This document shows, piece after piece, positions 26,030 through 36,041 of a stretch of 64,000 nt of DNA (within the stretch, counting starts at the first letter, position 1; every line of letters starts with the position of its first letter). Under the pieces are notes generated by a model. That model made no database searches and was not told the DNA's origin. It saw only the letters and a program-made list of their open reading frames with translations. Made by a program: the position numbers and the translations under genes. Where the stretch lies: positions 62,001-126,000 of the forward strand of contig JADZAS010000002.1 of NCBI GenBank assembly GCA_020852515.1, written 5' to 3'. The stretch comes from Phycisphaerales bacterium. GTDB lineage: Bacteria > Planctomycetota > Phycisphaerae > Phycisphaerales > UBA5793.

Positions 26030-27166
26030 CTACAGACTCCGCGCCACTTCCTCAGCCACTTCGAGCGTTGAATCCGCCGCGGCGTCACCGGCTCTCACCT
26101 TTCGTACGTCGTATGTCGCCACCTTGCCGTCGCGGATCACCTTGGCGACCGCGCTCTCCAAACGGTTGGCCAGGTCCGCCTCGCCCAGCCAGTCGAACAT
26201 GAGTTTGACCGTCAGCAGCATCGCCATGGGGTTGACGACATACTTGCCGGCGTACTTGGGGGCTGAGCCGTGGGTCGGCTCGAAGACGGCGTATTTGTCC
26301 CCGATGTTGGCAGCGCTGGCGAAGCCGAGGCCGCCCACCAGGCCGGCGCAGAGGTCGGAGATGATGTCGCCGAACATGTTCTCAGCCACGAGCACGTCGT
26401 AGTCCTGCGGGTTCTTGATCATCCACATGCAGATGGCGTCGATGTTCGCCTCCCAGGCGGCGATACCCGGGTAGTCCTTCGCCACCTGGCGGAAGATGCG
26501 CGTCATCAGTCCGCCGGTCTCGCGCAGGACGTTGGGCTTTTCGACGAGCGTGACGGACTTGCGGCCGTGCGTCTTGGCATACTCGAACGACTGGCGGCAG
26601 ATGCTCTCGCAGCCCTGTTTGCTCATGATGCGCGTGGAGAGCGCGACATTCTCGAGGCCCTTGTCCTTCCACGGCTTCATCTTGGGATTGAGGCACAGGG
26701 CCTGGCAGACGGACTCGGGCAGCGGGAAGAACTCGACGCCGCCGTACATGCCCTCGGTGTTCTCGCGGAAGACGACGAGGTCGATGTCATCGCGATAGTT
26801 CAAAGGGTTGCCGGGATAGGCCTTGCAAGGGCGGAGGTTGGTGTGGAGATTGAAGAGCTGGCGCAGCTTGACGATGGGGCTGAAGTAGACCAGCCCCTTG
26901 CCGTGCAGCGATGGGTCGAGCTCGGTCTCGGCCTCCTCGCGCGGCTTGCTGGTGATGGCGCCGAACAGCGCGCAGTCGGTTGACTTGAGGATGTCGATCG
27001 TGCGCTGCGGCAGCGGGTCGCCCTCCTTGCACCAAAACTCCCAGCCGATGTCGGCGTGGGTGTAGCGAGCGTCGAACCTGAGGGCGTCGAGGACAAGTTT
27101 CGCGGCTTCCATGACGTCGTTGCCGACGCCGTCGCCGGGCATCCATGCGATGTGGTACTGGGGCAT
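26030..27166 (-). CDS. Isocitrate/isopropylmalate dehydrogenase family protein
   Basis: 378-residue NAD(P)-dependent beta-hydroxyacid oxidative decarboxylase. The start MPQYHIAWMPGDGVGNDVM, the substrate-binding NLRPCKAYPGN, the FRENTEGMYGG loop, and the signature NIDAICMWMIKNPQDYDVLVAENMFGDIISDL are all present, as is the closing EPTHGSAPKYAGK cofactor loop. Candidates are NAD-isocitrate, 3-isopropylmalate, homoisocitrate or tartrate dehydrogenase. Because the nearby hydratase is of the homoaconitase type, a homoisocitrate- or isocitrate-like substrate is favoured. Its first 43 codons are duplicated in the chimeric pseudogene at 28311-28824. ATG 27166 has only a weak GGA upstream; the frame stays open upstream for long but that part is antisense to the aspartyl protease gene. 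Confidence 0.88.
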   Translation of the reverse strand: MPQYHIAWMPGDGVGNDVMEAAKLVLDALRFDARYTHADIGWEFWCKEGDPLPQRTIDILKSTDCALFGAITSKPREEAETELDPSLHGKGLVYFSPIVKLRQLFNLHTNLRPCKAYPGNPLNYRDDIDLVVFRENTEGMYGGVEFFPLPESVCQALCLNPKMKPWKDKGLENVALSTRIMSKQGCESICRQSFEYAKTHGRKSVTLVEKPNVLRETGGLMTRIFRQVAKDYPGIAAWEANIDAICMWMIKNPQDYDVLVAENMFGDIISDLCAGLVGGLGFASAANIGDKYAVFEPTHGSAPKYAGKYVVNPMAMLLTVKLMFDWLGEADLANRLESAVAKVIRDGKVATYDVRKVRAGDAAADSTLEVAEEVARSL

Positions 27167-27241
27167 TGGTGAGTCCGTTTCGAGAGTTTGAGATGAGCCG
27201 CCGGGCCAGAATTCCCGGCGGCGTGAGTATAGTCCGCAGCC

Positions 27242-28255
27242 ATGCAAGACCTGCGTTGGTTCAGATCGGTTCAGCGCCGGCGAGGCGAGCCTCGCGCGGG
27301 CAGTGTGCCGGGTTGTTGCGTCGTGCTGATGGGCGCCGCGCTGCTGCTGGGCGGCTGCGCGCTGGGCTTCAATCCGCAGCGCGTGCCGGCATCGGTGGAG
27401 ATCCCTGCGGAGGGAGTAATCGTCCCCCTCGAAGTGGCGGACAACTTGCCGTTCGTCCAGGTGAGCGTCAACGGCTCTGAGCCGCTGTGGTTCATGATCG
27501 ACACCGGCGCGTTCACGGCGATCATCGATGACGATGCGGCGGCCGCGGCCGGAATGAAAGCCTCGATGCGTTTCGGCACGCACGCGACTTCGGCGGGCGA
27601 TCACTTCGGCCGCATGGACCAGGCGGCCTTTGATCGCCTGACCATCGGCGGCGCGACGTTTGCCGGGTTCGAGGGACTGGTGGCCGATCTGTCGCACCTG
27701 GAGGCCGCCGTGGACCACCCTTTCGACGGCGTGATCGGCATCCCGCTCATGTACGCGAGTGTGTGGACGATCGACTACCCGGGCCGGCAGCTGCGCATCG
27801 CACCGGCATCGGCCGAGCTGCCCGATGATGAGCACGTGCTGCCGTTTCTCTACAGCGGCGATGCGCCGGCCATCGAGATTCACGTCGGCGAGGTCGCCAT
27901 CCAGGCCGAGATCGACACGGGAAGCAGCAGCGGACTCGACCTGAGCCCCGAAGATGCCCAGCGGTTCCCGCGGGACGACGGGCCGTCGATCAGCATCAGG
28001 CATCAGACCTTGACGGGCGAGGTGTGGGAGGAACTGGTGCGGCTGAAAGGCACGGTGCGCATCGGCTCGCTCACGCGCGAGGGGCTCATGGTGAGCCTGG
28101 CTCGCGACACGATGCTGGGAGGCGAGATCCTCAGCAACTGCATCTTCACGATCGACTGCCCACGCCAGCGCGTGCGGATTGAAGAACTGGCGAAGGAATC
28201 GGCCGCCAAGCCGGCGGAAGAAGCTGAATCCAATGAAGCGGCGGCGGATCCGTGA
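27242..28255 (+). CDS. Retropepsin-like aspartyl protease, lipoprotein
   Basis: 337-residue protein with two aspartyl-protease half domains. The first active motif is MIDTGAF with Asp87; the second is EIDTGSSSG with Asp225, spaced as in single-chain bacterial pepsin-like/retropepsin-like proteins. The Gly-rich strand DHPFDGVIGIPLM between them is typical. A hydrophobic stretch VVLMGAALLLGGC ends in a lipobox-like Cys39, so export and lipid attachment are likely. Start at ATG 27242 or an internal ATG at 27329; the latter would leave too short a signal, so the first is chosen. It is divergent from the dehydrogenase gene with 75 bases between them. Confidence 0.8.
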   Translation: MQDLRWFRSVQRRRGEPRAGSVPGCCVVLMGAALLLGGCALGFNPQRVPASVEIPAEGVIVPLEVADNLPFVQVSVNGSEPLWFMIDTGAFTAIIDDDAAAAAGMKASMRFGTHATSAGDHFGRMDQAAFDRLTIGGATFAGFEGLVADLSHLEAAVDHPFDGVIGIPLMYASVWTIDYPGRQLRIAPASAELPDDEHVLPFLYSGDAPAIEIHVGEVAIQAEIDTGSSSGLDLSPEDAQRFPRDDGPSISIRHQTLTGEVWEELVRLKGTVRIGSLTREGLMVSLARDTMLGGEILSNCIFTIDCPRQRVRIEELAKESAAKPAEEAESNEAAADP

Positions 28256-28310
28256 CATCGAATCGCTTCTCGCTGTCAAATACGCAGTCGATCGATCCCG
28301 GGAACACTTC

Positions 28311-28824
28311 CTAACACGCTGTATTCAGTCGCCTCTTGGCCACATTCTCCGCGCCGCCGGCGACGATGAGTTCCTGAGCCGTCGGGCTGAGGGGGGGGGA
28401 ACGGAAACGACTTGCCATCACAAGTGATCTGCGACCTGCGGAAGTCGATCTCGACGTGGGGCCCGGCAATCGTCGCACCCTTTCGATCGGCCAGCGAGGC
28501 GCGCAGATCGTCGGAGAACGCCGGGCAGTCGATGAGAATAAACCCATTGTTGTACGCGTTGCGCGCGTAAGTCTCGCTGAACGACGCGGCGATGACGAGC
28601 TGGATGCCGCGCAGCGCCAGGCACGTCGCGGCCTGCTCGCGCGAAGAACCCGTGCCGAAGTTGCGGCCGGCGACGATGATGTCGCCCTTCTGAGAGTCCC
28701 AGCCGATGTCGGCATGGGTGTAGCGGGCGTCAAACTTGAGCGCGTCGAGGATGAATTTGGCGGCTTCCATGACGTCGTTGCCGACGCCATCGCCGGGCAT
28801 CCATGCGATGTGGTACTGGGGCAT
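28311..28824 (-). pseudogene. Chimeric pseudogene: dehydrogenase start fused to homoaconitase end
   Basis: Translated from ATG 28824, the first 43 codons nearly copy the neighbouring dehydrogenase (MPQYHIAWMPGDGVGNDVM with few changes). At a short shared Gly-Asp the frame switches to the last 120 or so residues of the homoaconitase-like protein, from GDIIVAGRNFGTGSS to the swivel-domain end. Near the 3' end a run of nine G (28391-28399) replaces GGGGCGGG of the intact gene and shifts the frame; reading through the shift restores SPTAQELIVAGGAENVAK. The result lacks both the dehydrogenase domain and the Fe-S domain, so it is not functional. The few substitutions imply a fairly recent duplication and deletion. 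The alternative, a true small LeuD-like subunit, is unlikely because of the frameshift. Confidence 0.88.
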
Positions 28825-28978
28825 TGGTGTCTCCGGGGGTGGGTTCGCGGAGACTAATAGGTGGAGAAGCGGGCGCGAATCTGCCTCGTCAATGCTCGAC
28901 GATCTCCCCTCGCGCGGCCGGGGAGACTTCTGAGCGAATCGCACAGCGCCGTGGGCGTGCGGCGGCGAACAGCGAGCG

Positions 28979-29422
28979 TCAGAGTTCCCCCGCCTGCGAC
29001 TTGCGGTAGGCGATGATGAACGCAACGGAGCCGGCGATTGCCAGGCCGCCCAGCGTCATCGGCCAGCGCATGCTGCGCTCCTCAGCGAGCACGGCGTCGT
29101 CTTCGCGGCCCTTGCGATAGACGACGGCGACCTGCTCACCGGGAGTGAGCGGCCGGGCGATGGTGATGGTCCGCTCGACATGCCGCGTCTTGCCGTCTTC
29201 ATCGACGTAGTTGAACAGAACGAATTGGTCGGACCTGTTGTAGAGGCTCGGCTCGGCGCGGGCGATGGTGCCGGTCGCATCGCGGCCCCAGATAGAGAGT
29301 TTGAGTTCGCTGCAGGATTTGAAGAGGGCCATGCAGGCGAACACTCCGATGAGCAGCGTCACGCGAAGCATGCGGATGCTGCCGCGCGTCTCGCGATCGA
29401 AGGCGTAATCGATGAGTGCCAT
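28979..29422 (-). CDS. DUF3592-like membrane protein
   Basis: 147 residues. A transmembrane helix at about residues 18-36, then a beta-rich domain (ATGTIARAEPSLYN, FVLFNYVDEDGKTRHVERTITIARPLTPGEQVAVVYRKGRED) typical of DUF3592, and a second helix near the C-terminus. Such proteins are widespread and uncharacterised. AAGGAG eight bases before ATG 29422 fixes the start. It lies between the pseudogene and the homoaconitase-like gene on the same strand, which suggests the duplication event inserted around it or moved it. Confidence 0.8.
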   Translation of the reverse strand: MALIDYAFDRETRGSIRMLRVTLLIGVFACMALFKSCSELKLSIWGRDATGTIARAEPSLYNRSDQFVLFNYVDEDGKTRHVERTITIARPLTPGEQVAVVYRKGREDDAVLAEERSMRWPMTLGGLAIAGSVAFIIAYRKSQAGEL

Positions 29423-29513
29423 AATGTGCTCCTTCCTGGCCCGGAGCACTCTTGCCACGCTCCGGTATTGGCCATGCTAGAACCGAATATGCACTCCGGC
29501 CATAGACCAGGCG

Positions 29514-31509
<1,996 letters not shown>

Positions 31510-31541
31510 GGGAAGGGTATCGGGTCACATTCAACTGGCGA

Positions 31542-31928
31542 CTACCAGGTCCCATCATACGAAAGCAGCAGATCTGTGCCGCCATTGGAATCGATCCATT
31601 GAGCCCAGCCGGTGGGATTCTGCACTAAAGGCTCGATCAGCCCCTCGACGTTGTCCCACCACGTCTGCTTGAGGAGCCAGGCGAATGATCCATCCCGCTG
31701 TTCCACGAGGCCCCGGTTCCAGTCGGCGATGCCGAGACTCAATCTGAACCCGCCGACGTTGGTCACCCACGGCTGCGCATGCAAATCGAACCGCTCGATC
31801 CGCCCGATGTGGAGCGCGTGGCAAGCCTCTTGCAGGCATGCCGCCTCTTCGGAAGTGAAGTCGTAAAGACGTATGAACGGACCGTGCGGCGAAGCGTCTG
31901 GAAGATACTCGACCTTCATCGCGATCAT
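31542..31928 (-). CDS. Hypothetical protein paired with nucleotidyltransferase
   Basis: 128 residues, not recognised. It is acidic and aromatic with patterns like VEYLPDASPHGPFIRLYDFT, ACLQEACHALHIGRIERFDL, and WLLKQTWWDNVEGLIEPLV, suggesting a compact alpha/beta fold without transmembrane segments. The ATG at 31928 overlaps the stop of the nucleotidyltransferase gene as ATGA, so the two are translationally coupled. Confidence 0.65.
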   Translation of the reverse strand: MIAMKVEYLPDASPHGPFIRLYDFTSEEAACLQEACHALHIGRIERFDLHAQPWVTNVGGFRLSLGIADWNRGLVEQRDGSFAWLLKQTWWDNVEGLIEPLVQNPTGWAQWIDSNGGTDLLLSYDGTW

Positions 31929-32527
31929 CCATCAGGATTGTCAAGAATCGACTGCAGCCGCTGAGCCAGCGTGGCCGGCATTTTCGTCGTCCACGACTGA
32001 TCGACAAGCCCCACCTCGATGAGGTCGCGCAGGTGGGTGCGATCTTTGTCGCGAAACGCGGTGAGTTTGATGCGCACGAGTGCATCGAGATTGAGGATGC
32101 GAATCGCGAGGTGACCGCCGACGTCTGTAGATTCCGCCACATCCGGATTCGCCGCAGGCTCGCCGGGTTTGACGAATTCGCCGGCGAAGACGAGATGGAC
32201 CGCCTGGCGCGGACCGGCATTCGCATCATCCAGAAACAGGTCGAGGTTCCGCGCGCGACGATGCACGAACCCGGCGGCCTCCAGCGCCGCTTTGGCGCGA
32301 TCGAAATCGCCGCGGCGGATCATGATGTCCACATCCTGCGTATTGCGCACGGCGGCCTGGTCCACCGTCGCCACCCAGGCGGCCACGGCGTTGCCTCCCA
32401 CCACGGCATACTCAACGCCGGCGTTCTTCAGCGCCGCCGCCGCACGAACCAATCGCTGTCGAACCTGTTCCACGGCGTCCACCATCCGTTGCAGAAGGGC
32501 CGCTGAGTCATAGCCTCCGATGGACAT
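31925..32527 (-). CDS. Nucleotidyltransferase, AbiEii/MNT-like fold
   Basis: 200 residues. The polymerase-beta-type signature is VEYAVVGGNAVAAW (the GG motif) followed by RNTQDVDIMIRRGDFD (the Asp-x-Asp metal pair), at about residues 38-75. The C-terminal half is helical and contains LDALVRIKLTAFRDKDRTHLRDLI, which resembles the family with DUF6036/AbiEii-like proteins that often carry a metal-binding Lys in this position. Such proteins transfer nucleotides to tRNA, proteins or small molecules, and some act as toxins. It overlaps the next gene by four bases. No obvious antitoxin is present, so a toxin role is only a possibility. Confidence 0.78.
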   Translation of the reverse strand: MSIGGYDSAALLQRMVDAVEQVRQRLVRAAAALKNAGVEYAVVGGNAVAAWVATVDQAAVRNTQDVDIMIRRGDFDRAKAALEAAGFVHRRARNLDLFLDDANAGPRQAVHLVFAGEFVKPGEPAANPDVAESTDVGGHLAIRILNLDALVRIKLTAFRDKDRTHLRDLIEVGLVDQSWTTKMPATLAQRLQSILDNPDG

Positions 32528-32533
32528 GCTGCA

Positions 32534-33535
32534 TCATAGACGCGTCTGCCCGCCGAGCAGTTCCGGCCTCGGGTGCGGGTGATTCCAGCGCTGCCAGAAG
32601 GCGATGAAGCCGGGGTCGGCCGGGGAAGAGAATCGGAACGATGCGATGCCGTGTTCGTGCACGATCCGAACGAGTAAGGAACCGCCGGAATCGCTCGAGA
32701 TAAGAGTCAGCGCCTGCCATGATCCGATGCGCTCGCCGCTGGGGGACTCGACAAAGCCGACGCCGGCGAAGTAGTTGATTCCAGCCAGTCCCACAGCTGA
32801 ACGGCCCGTGCGCCACACGTGCCGCAGAAGTTCGCCGACGACCGCGGGGATGAGCAGCAGATAGAAGAGTGGAGCCATCCCGGTGAGCCTGATGACCGCC
32901 ACCAACACCAGCAGCAGCACGATGGACATGATCCAGGCGCTGCGCTGCATCTGGCTCTCGATCGGTTCCGGCTCAATGAACTCTTCGGTCGTTTCGACAC
33001 TCAGCACCGCGCGCGCCAGCCGTCGATCGACGATGAGCCCTGGAGGACGAATGCCGTATGCATCGAGTTGCCGCCTGATCGCGCCCAGCGCATTGCGCGA
33101 CTGTGCAGCACGCGTGGCGGTCAATCCGGCGTCGCTCAATGCCGTGGCCAGGACGATTTCCGCATCGCCGCTCAGCCAACGGCGCGGATCAGGCTGGTTC
33201 ATGGCGCGCCTGCAGATCGCGCGACGTTCGATCGCATCACGGCGCATCGGCAGAATGCACAGCAGCGGGATGAGTACGGCCGCGCCTCCGAACACGACGG
33301 CGTATCCGACGATCCAGCGCATCGAGACGTACCCGCCGATGAAGCCTTCCCAGTTGACCGCGAGAACAACGCCGCCGCCGCCGAGCACGAGCAGGGCCAC
33401 GAGCCAGTACAGCCGCTCTGCATGAGGATCGAGCCACGTGATCGCAGCCTCGTGGCCGCTGTGTATGCAGTCGGCGGCAAATCGCTCGCGAGGCTCTTGC
33501 GCGATGCCGGAGTCAGGTTCGGCCATCGAGCGCAT
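32534..33535 (-). CDS. Hypothetical membrane protein
   Basis: 333 residues. Two helices near residues 42-62 and 70-97 (LYWLVALLVLGGGGVVLAVNW and MRWIVGYAVVFGGAAVLIPLLCIL), two more near 200-240 (AWIMSIVLLLVLVAVIRL and APLFYLLLIPAVVGELL), and a C-terminal cytoplasmic part with beta-strand character (YFAGVGFVESPSGERIG, LVRIVHEHGIASFRF). Not recognised. Start is ATG 33535 or ATG 33526; neither has a clear ribosome site. Its stop lies seven bases before the nucleotidyltransferase start, so these three genes probably form an operon. Confidence 0.65.
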   Translation of the reverse strand: MRSMAEPDSGIAQEPRERFAADCIHSGHEAAITWLDPHAERLYWLVALLVLGGGGVVLAVNWEGFIGGYVSMRWIVGYAVVFGGAAVLIPLLCILPMRRDAIERRAICRRAMNQPDPRRWLSGDAEIVLATALSDAGLTATRAAQSRNALGAIRRQLDAYGIRPPGLIVDRRLARAVLSVETTEEFIEPEPIESQMQRSAWIMSIVLLLVLVAVIRLTGMAPLFYLLLIPAVVGELLRHVWRTGRSAVGLAGINYFAGVGFVESPSGERIGSWQALTLISSDSGGSLLVRIVHEHGIASFRFSSPADPGFIAFWQRWNHPHPRPELLGGQTRL

Positions 33536-33713
33536 TGTAGTTGCAGGGCGAAGAATCGGTCAGGCGCCATGCACTGAAGCATTCACTTTTTGGCGGCGCA
33601 GCGGCGGTGCCGTAGTCCGGAGAGAGGCTTCCCGGCCTGAGCCTGCATCGAAGGCTGCGACCGGAGGGCCACGCGGTCGCGCGGGTGTACGACCAAACTG
33701 TCCGTATCTCATT

Positions 33714-33764
33714 CGCGCGCTCGCGTGGCCTGCGCTCCCAGAGCGTCGCTTAGACCACGGCACC
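33714..33764. repeat. Intergenic repeat, partial third copy
   Basis: Matches the right half of the 18621/18722 repeats: CGCGCTCGCGTGGCCTGCGC, a variable middle, then GTCGCTTAGACCACGGCACC. About 15 kb separates it from the tandem pair, so it is a dispersed family. Confidence 0.75.
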
Positions 33765-33868
33765 CGCGCTATGCACGCAGCCGGCTGCGACGAGTCCACG
33801 ACTCTCCTGCTCGGATGCCGCGCGAGAATCGTTCATAAAGCACATTGTAGTTGCCGAAGATCGGGCAT

Positions 33869-33926
33869 CATTCCTCGCTGGCGCGTCGGTCTGGCTGCAT
33901 TCATCCTCGCTGGCGCGTCGGTCTGG
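33869..33926. repeat. Short tandem repeat, about 32-bp period
   Basis: Two copies of CATTCCTCGCTGGCGCGTCGG(TCTGG) at 33869-33894 and 33901-33926, differing by one or two bases. Located immediately downstream of the tryptophanase stop (minus strand). Confidence 0.8.
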
Positions 33927-33949
33927 TTCATGCGTTGCTTCGCCGCTTC

Positions 33950-35308
33950 TCAGATCTCCTCAAACTGTGCCGTGAAGTGCCGCAGGACCGGCGGGGCCTC
34001 TTTGATGCGCAGGCCGCGCATTTCCTGGCGGCGCCCGAACTGCTCGATCGTCGCTTCGATGACGTAGTCGATGTGGCTCTGCGTGTAGACGCGGCGCGGG
34101 ATGGCGAGGCGCACGAGTTCCATCTTCGGCGCCGGCCGGCCGTCGCCGCCGAACATCACGCTGCCGATCTCGCAGCTGCGGATGCCGCCGGTGCGATAGA
34201 GGCCGCACACCACCGCCTGTCCCGGAAACTGTTCGACGGGGATGTGCGGGCAGAACGCTTTGGCGTCGATGTAGATCGCATGCCCGCCGGGCGGCTCGAC
34301 GATCTGGATGCCCGCCGCGAGCAACTTCTCGCCGAGATACTCGGTGCTGCGGATGCGATAGCCGAGGTAGTCATCTTCGACGACCTCGTTGAAGCCCTGG
34401 GCCATGGCCTCGAGGTCGCGGCCGGAGAGGCCGCCGTAGGTGATGTAGCCCTCGGTGAGGATGAGCAGGTTGCTCGCCTTCTGGAACAGCGAGCGGTCGC
34501 GAAAGAGCAGCACGCCGCCGATGTTGACCAGGCCGTCCTTCTTGGCCGAGATCGTCGCGCCGTCGGCGAGGTCGAACATCTCGCGCACGATGGCGCGAAC
34601 CGGCCGCTTGTGCTGCTGCGGCTCGCGCTGCTTGATGAACCAGGCGTTCTCGGCAAAGCGGCAGGCGTCGAGGAAGAAGCGCAGGCCGTGGCGGTCGCAC
34701 ACCTGCCGCACCTGCCTGATGTTCTCGAGGCTGACGGGCTGGCCTCCCCCGCTGTTGTTGGTGATGGTGAGCATGACCACGGGAATGCGCTCCGGGCCCA
34801 CGCGCCTGATGAGTGCATCGAGGCCGGCGACATCCATATTGCCCTTGAAGGGGTGGCGCGTGCGCGGGTCGCCCGCTTCGGGAATGGGCAGATCGACAGC
34901 CGATGCGCCGCTGTGCTCGATGTTGGCGCGCGTCGTGTCGAAGTGCGCGTTGCTGGGCACGACCAGGTCGGGAGCGCCGAGAATCTCGAAGAGAATGCGC
35001 TCGCTGGCGCGGCCCTGGTGCGTAGGCAGGATGTGGTCAAAGCCGGTAATCTCGTGCATGACGTGATGAAAGCGAAAGAACGACTCGGCCCCGGCATAGG
35101 ACTCGTCGGCCCGCATCACGCCAGCCCACTGCTCGCTGCTCATGGCCCCGGTGCCCGAGTCGGTCAGCAGGTCGATGAGCACGTGCCGGGCGTGAATGAG
35201 AAACGGGTTGAAACCGGCTTCGCGCAGATGCACTTCACGCTCGTCGCGCGTGGTCATGCGAATCGGCTCAACGGACTTGATGCGGAACGGCTCGATGATG
35301 GTCTTCAT
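33950..35308 (-). CDS. tnaA: Tryptophanase-like beta-eliminating lyase
   Basis: 452-residue PLP enzyme of the tryptophanase/tyrosine phenol-lyase family, which splits an aromatic amino acid to the aromatic ring compound, pyruvate and ammonia. The PLP lysine is Lys257 in ISAKKDGLVNIGG. Other family stretches are THQGRASERI, NNSGGGQPVSLENI, LDACRFAENA and IPRRVYTQSHIDYV. Two positions that distinguish the two activities carry the tryptophanase residues: Asp124 (Thr in tyrosine phenol-lyase) and Ile381 (Arg in tyrosine phenol-lyase), although the NIG after the lysine is more tyrosine phenol-lyase-like. Tryptophanase is favoured. It ends a minus-strand run that includes the CoA ligase genes. Confidence 0.88.
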   Translation of the reverse strand: MKTIIEPFRIKSVEPIRMTTRDEREVHLREAGFNPFLIHARHVLIDLLTDSGTGAMSSEQWAGVMRADESYAGAESFFRFHHVMHEITGFDHILPTHQGRASERILFEILGAPDLVVPSNAHFDTTRANIEHSGASAVDLPIPEAGDPRTRHPFKGNMDVAGLDALIRRVGPERIPVVMLTITNNSGGGQPVSLENIRQVRQVCDRHGLRFFLDACRFAENAWFIKQREPQQHKRPVRAIVREMFDLADGATISAKKDGLVNIGGVLLFRDRSLFQKASNLLILTEGYITYGGLSGRDLEAMAQGFNEVVEDDYLGYRIRSTEYLGEKLLAAGIQIVEPPGGHAIYIDAKAFCPHIPVEQFPGQAVVCGLYRTGGIRSCEIGSVMFGGDGRPAPKMELVRLAIPRRVYTQSHIDYVIEATIEQFGRRQEMRGLRIKEAPPVLRHFTAQFEEI

Positions 35309-35462
35309 GGTGCACCTCGACGGCTCTCTGGCGGCACGGTTCGACAGCGGCATGGTACACCCGACGCGGCAATTTCCGGTTCCGGCGATACCGGATTGGA
35401 GCAGAACCGGGGTGAGATTCGGGTGTTGGGCCAGTGACGACCCGCAAAGCCGCCAAGCGGCC

Positions 35463-36041
35463 TTACTTCTTTGCCGCCTTCGCGCCGAGGTACTTGGCGA
35501 TGTCGAAATCGACGAAGTCGGCGTGGTGGAAGATGATGCTCTCGATGCTCCGCTGGACCTTGTCGCCTTCGTGGCTGTGGGTGGCGATGATGTGCATCAC
35601 CTCGGGCGGCATCTCGTGCTTGTAGCACATCGCCACTCCGCTGAACGGATGACGGAGCATCTGCCCGAATGAACCCTGCACGATGCGGCCTGATGCGTCC
35701 TTGTCATACTCGAGCGGCTTGCCCACGTCAGCCAGCAGCGAACCCGCAAGCAGATGATCGCGATTGATCGGGATCATTCCCGGAAACATCGTCTCAAGGA
35801 CATCCGCGATGGCCTGGCACTGCTGCGCGCAGCTGCGGATGTGGTCAATGAAGGTCATCGGGATGTCGCCGGCGAGCAGGGTGAACTTCACCGCACGCAG
35901 CTCGTCAAACGTCCAGCCCTGGCCGCCGCAGCCGGTTGTGATCGCCTCGTTCCACACCGCGGCCACCTTGTCGCGCAGACTGGCGTCCTTGATGCGGTTG
36001 ATCTCAGGCAGTAATTCGGCGATGCGGTCGGTCGTACTCAT
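35463..36041 (-). CDS. HD-domain-like protein
   Basis: 192 residues. The order of motifs fits an HD phosphohydrolase (HIRSCAQQCQAIADVL, DHLLAGSLLADVGKPLEYD, LRHPFSGVAMCY, IIATHSHEGDK, IIFHHADFVDFD). The His of the central His-Asp pair is replaced by Ala (LADVGK), while Asp and the other His residues remain. Loss of one metal ligand may mean altered metal use or a regulatory role. ATG 36041 overlaps the preceding stop as ATGA, so it is coupled to the acetyltransferase gene. It is followed after about 150 bases by the tryptophanase gene; the pairing may be functional. Confidence 0.72.
   Translation of the reverse strand: MSTTDRIAELLPEINRIKDASLRDKVAAVWNEAITTGCGGQGWTFDELRAVKFTLLAGDIPMTFIDHIRSCAQQCQAIADVLETMFPGMIPINRDHLLAGSLLADVGKPLEYDKDASGRIVQGSFGQMLRHPFSGVAMCYKHEMPPEVMHIIATHSHEGDKVQRSIESIIFHHADFVDFDIAKYLGAKAAKK

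Larger units (their letters stand above)
33536..33949. other. Repeat-bearing intergenic region
   Basis: No supportable gene in about 410 bases. It contains a partial copy of the intergenic repeat (33714-33764), a 26-bp unit in tandem (33869-33926), and the 12-base CATTGTAGTTGC at both 33533-33544 and 33843-33854, which brackets a segment of about 300 bases. This may be the remnant of a small insertion, but I see no transposase or terminal inverted repeats. Confidence 0.6.

Noticed and set aside
26030-28279. A very long minus-strand frame that would make a 749-residue protein
   Set aside because: Only the part from 27166 downward matches the dehydrogenase family. The rest is antisense to the aspartyl protease gene and has no coding features.
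31542-32527. A complete AbiE-type toxin-antitoxin system
   Set aside because: The small protein does not look like an AbiEi antitoxin; kept only as a low-interest observation.
33851-35437. A 528-residue plus-strand frame opposite tryptophanase
   Set aside because: Shadow frame of a high-GC gene; the amino-acid composition (Ala/Arg/His/Asp/Val) is typical of antisense frames and no family was recognised.
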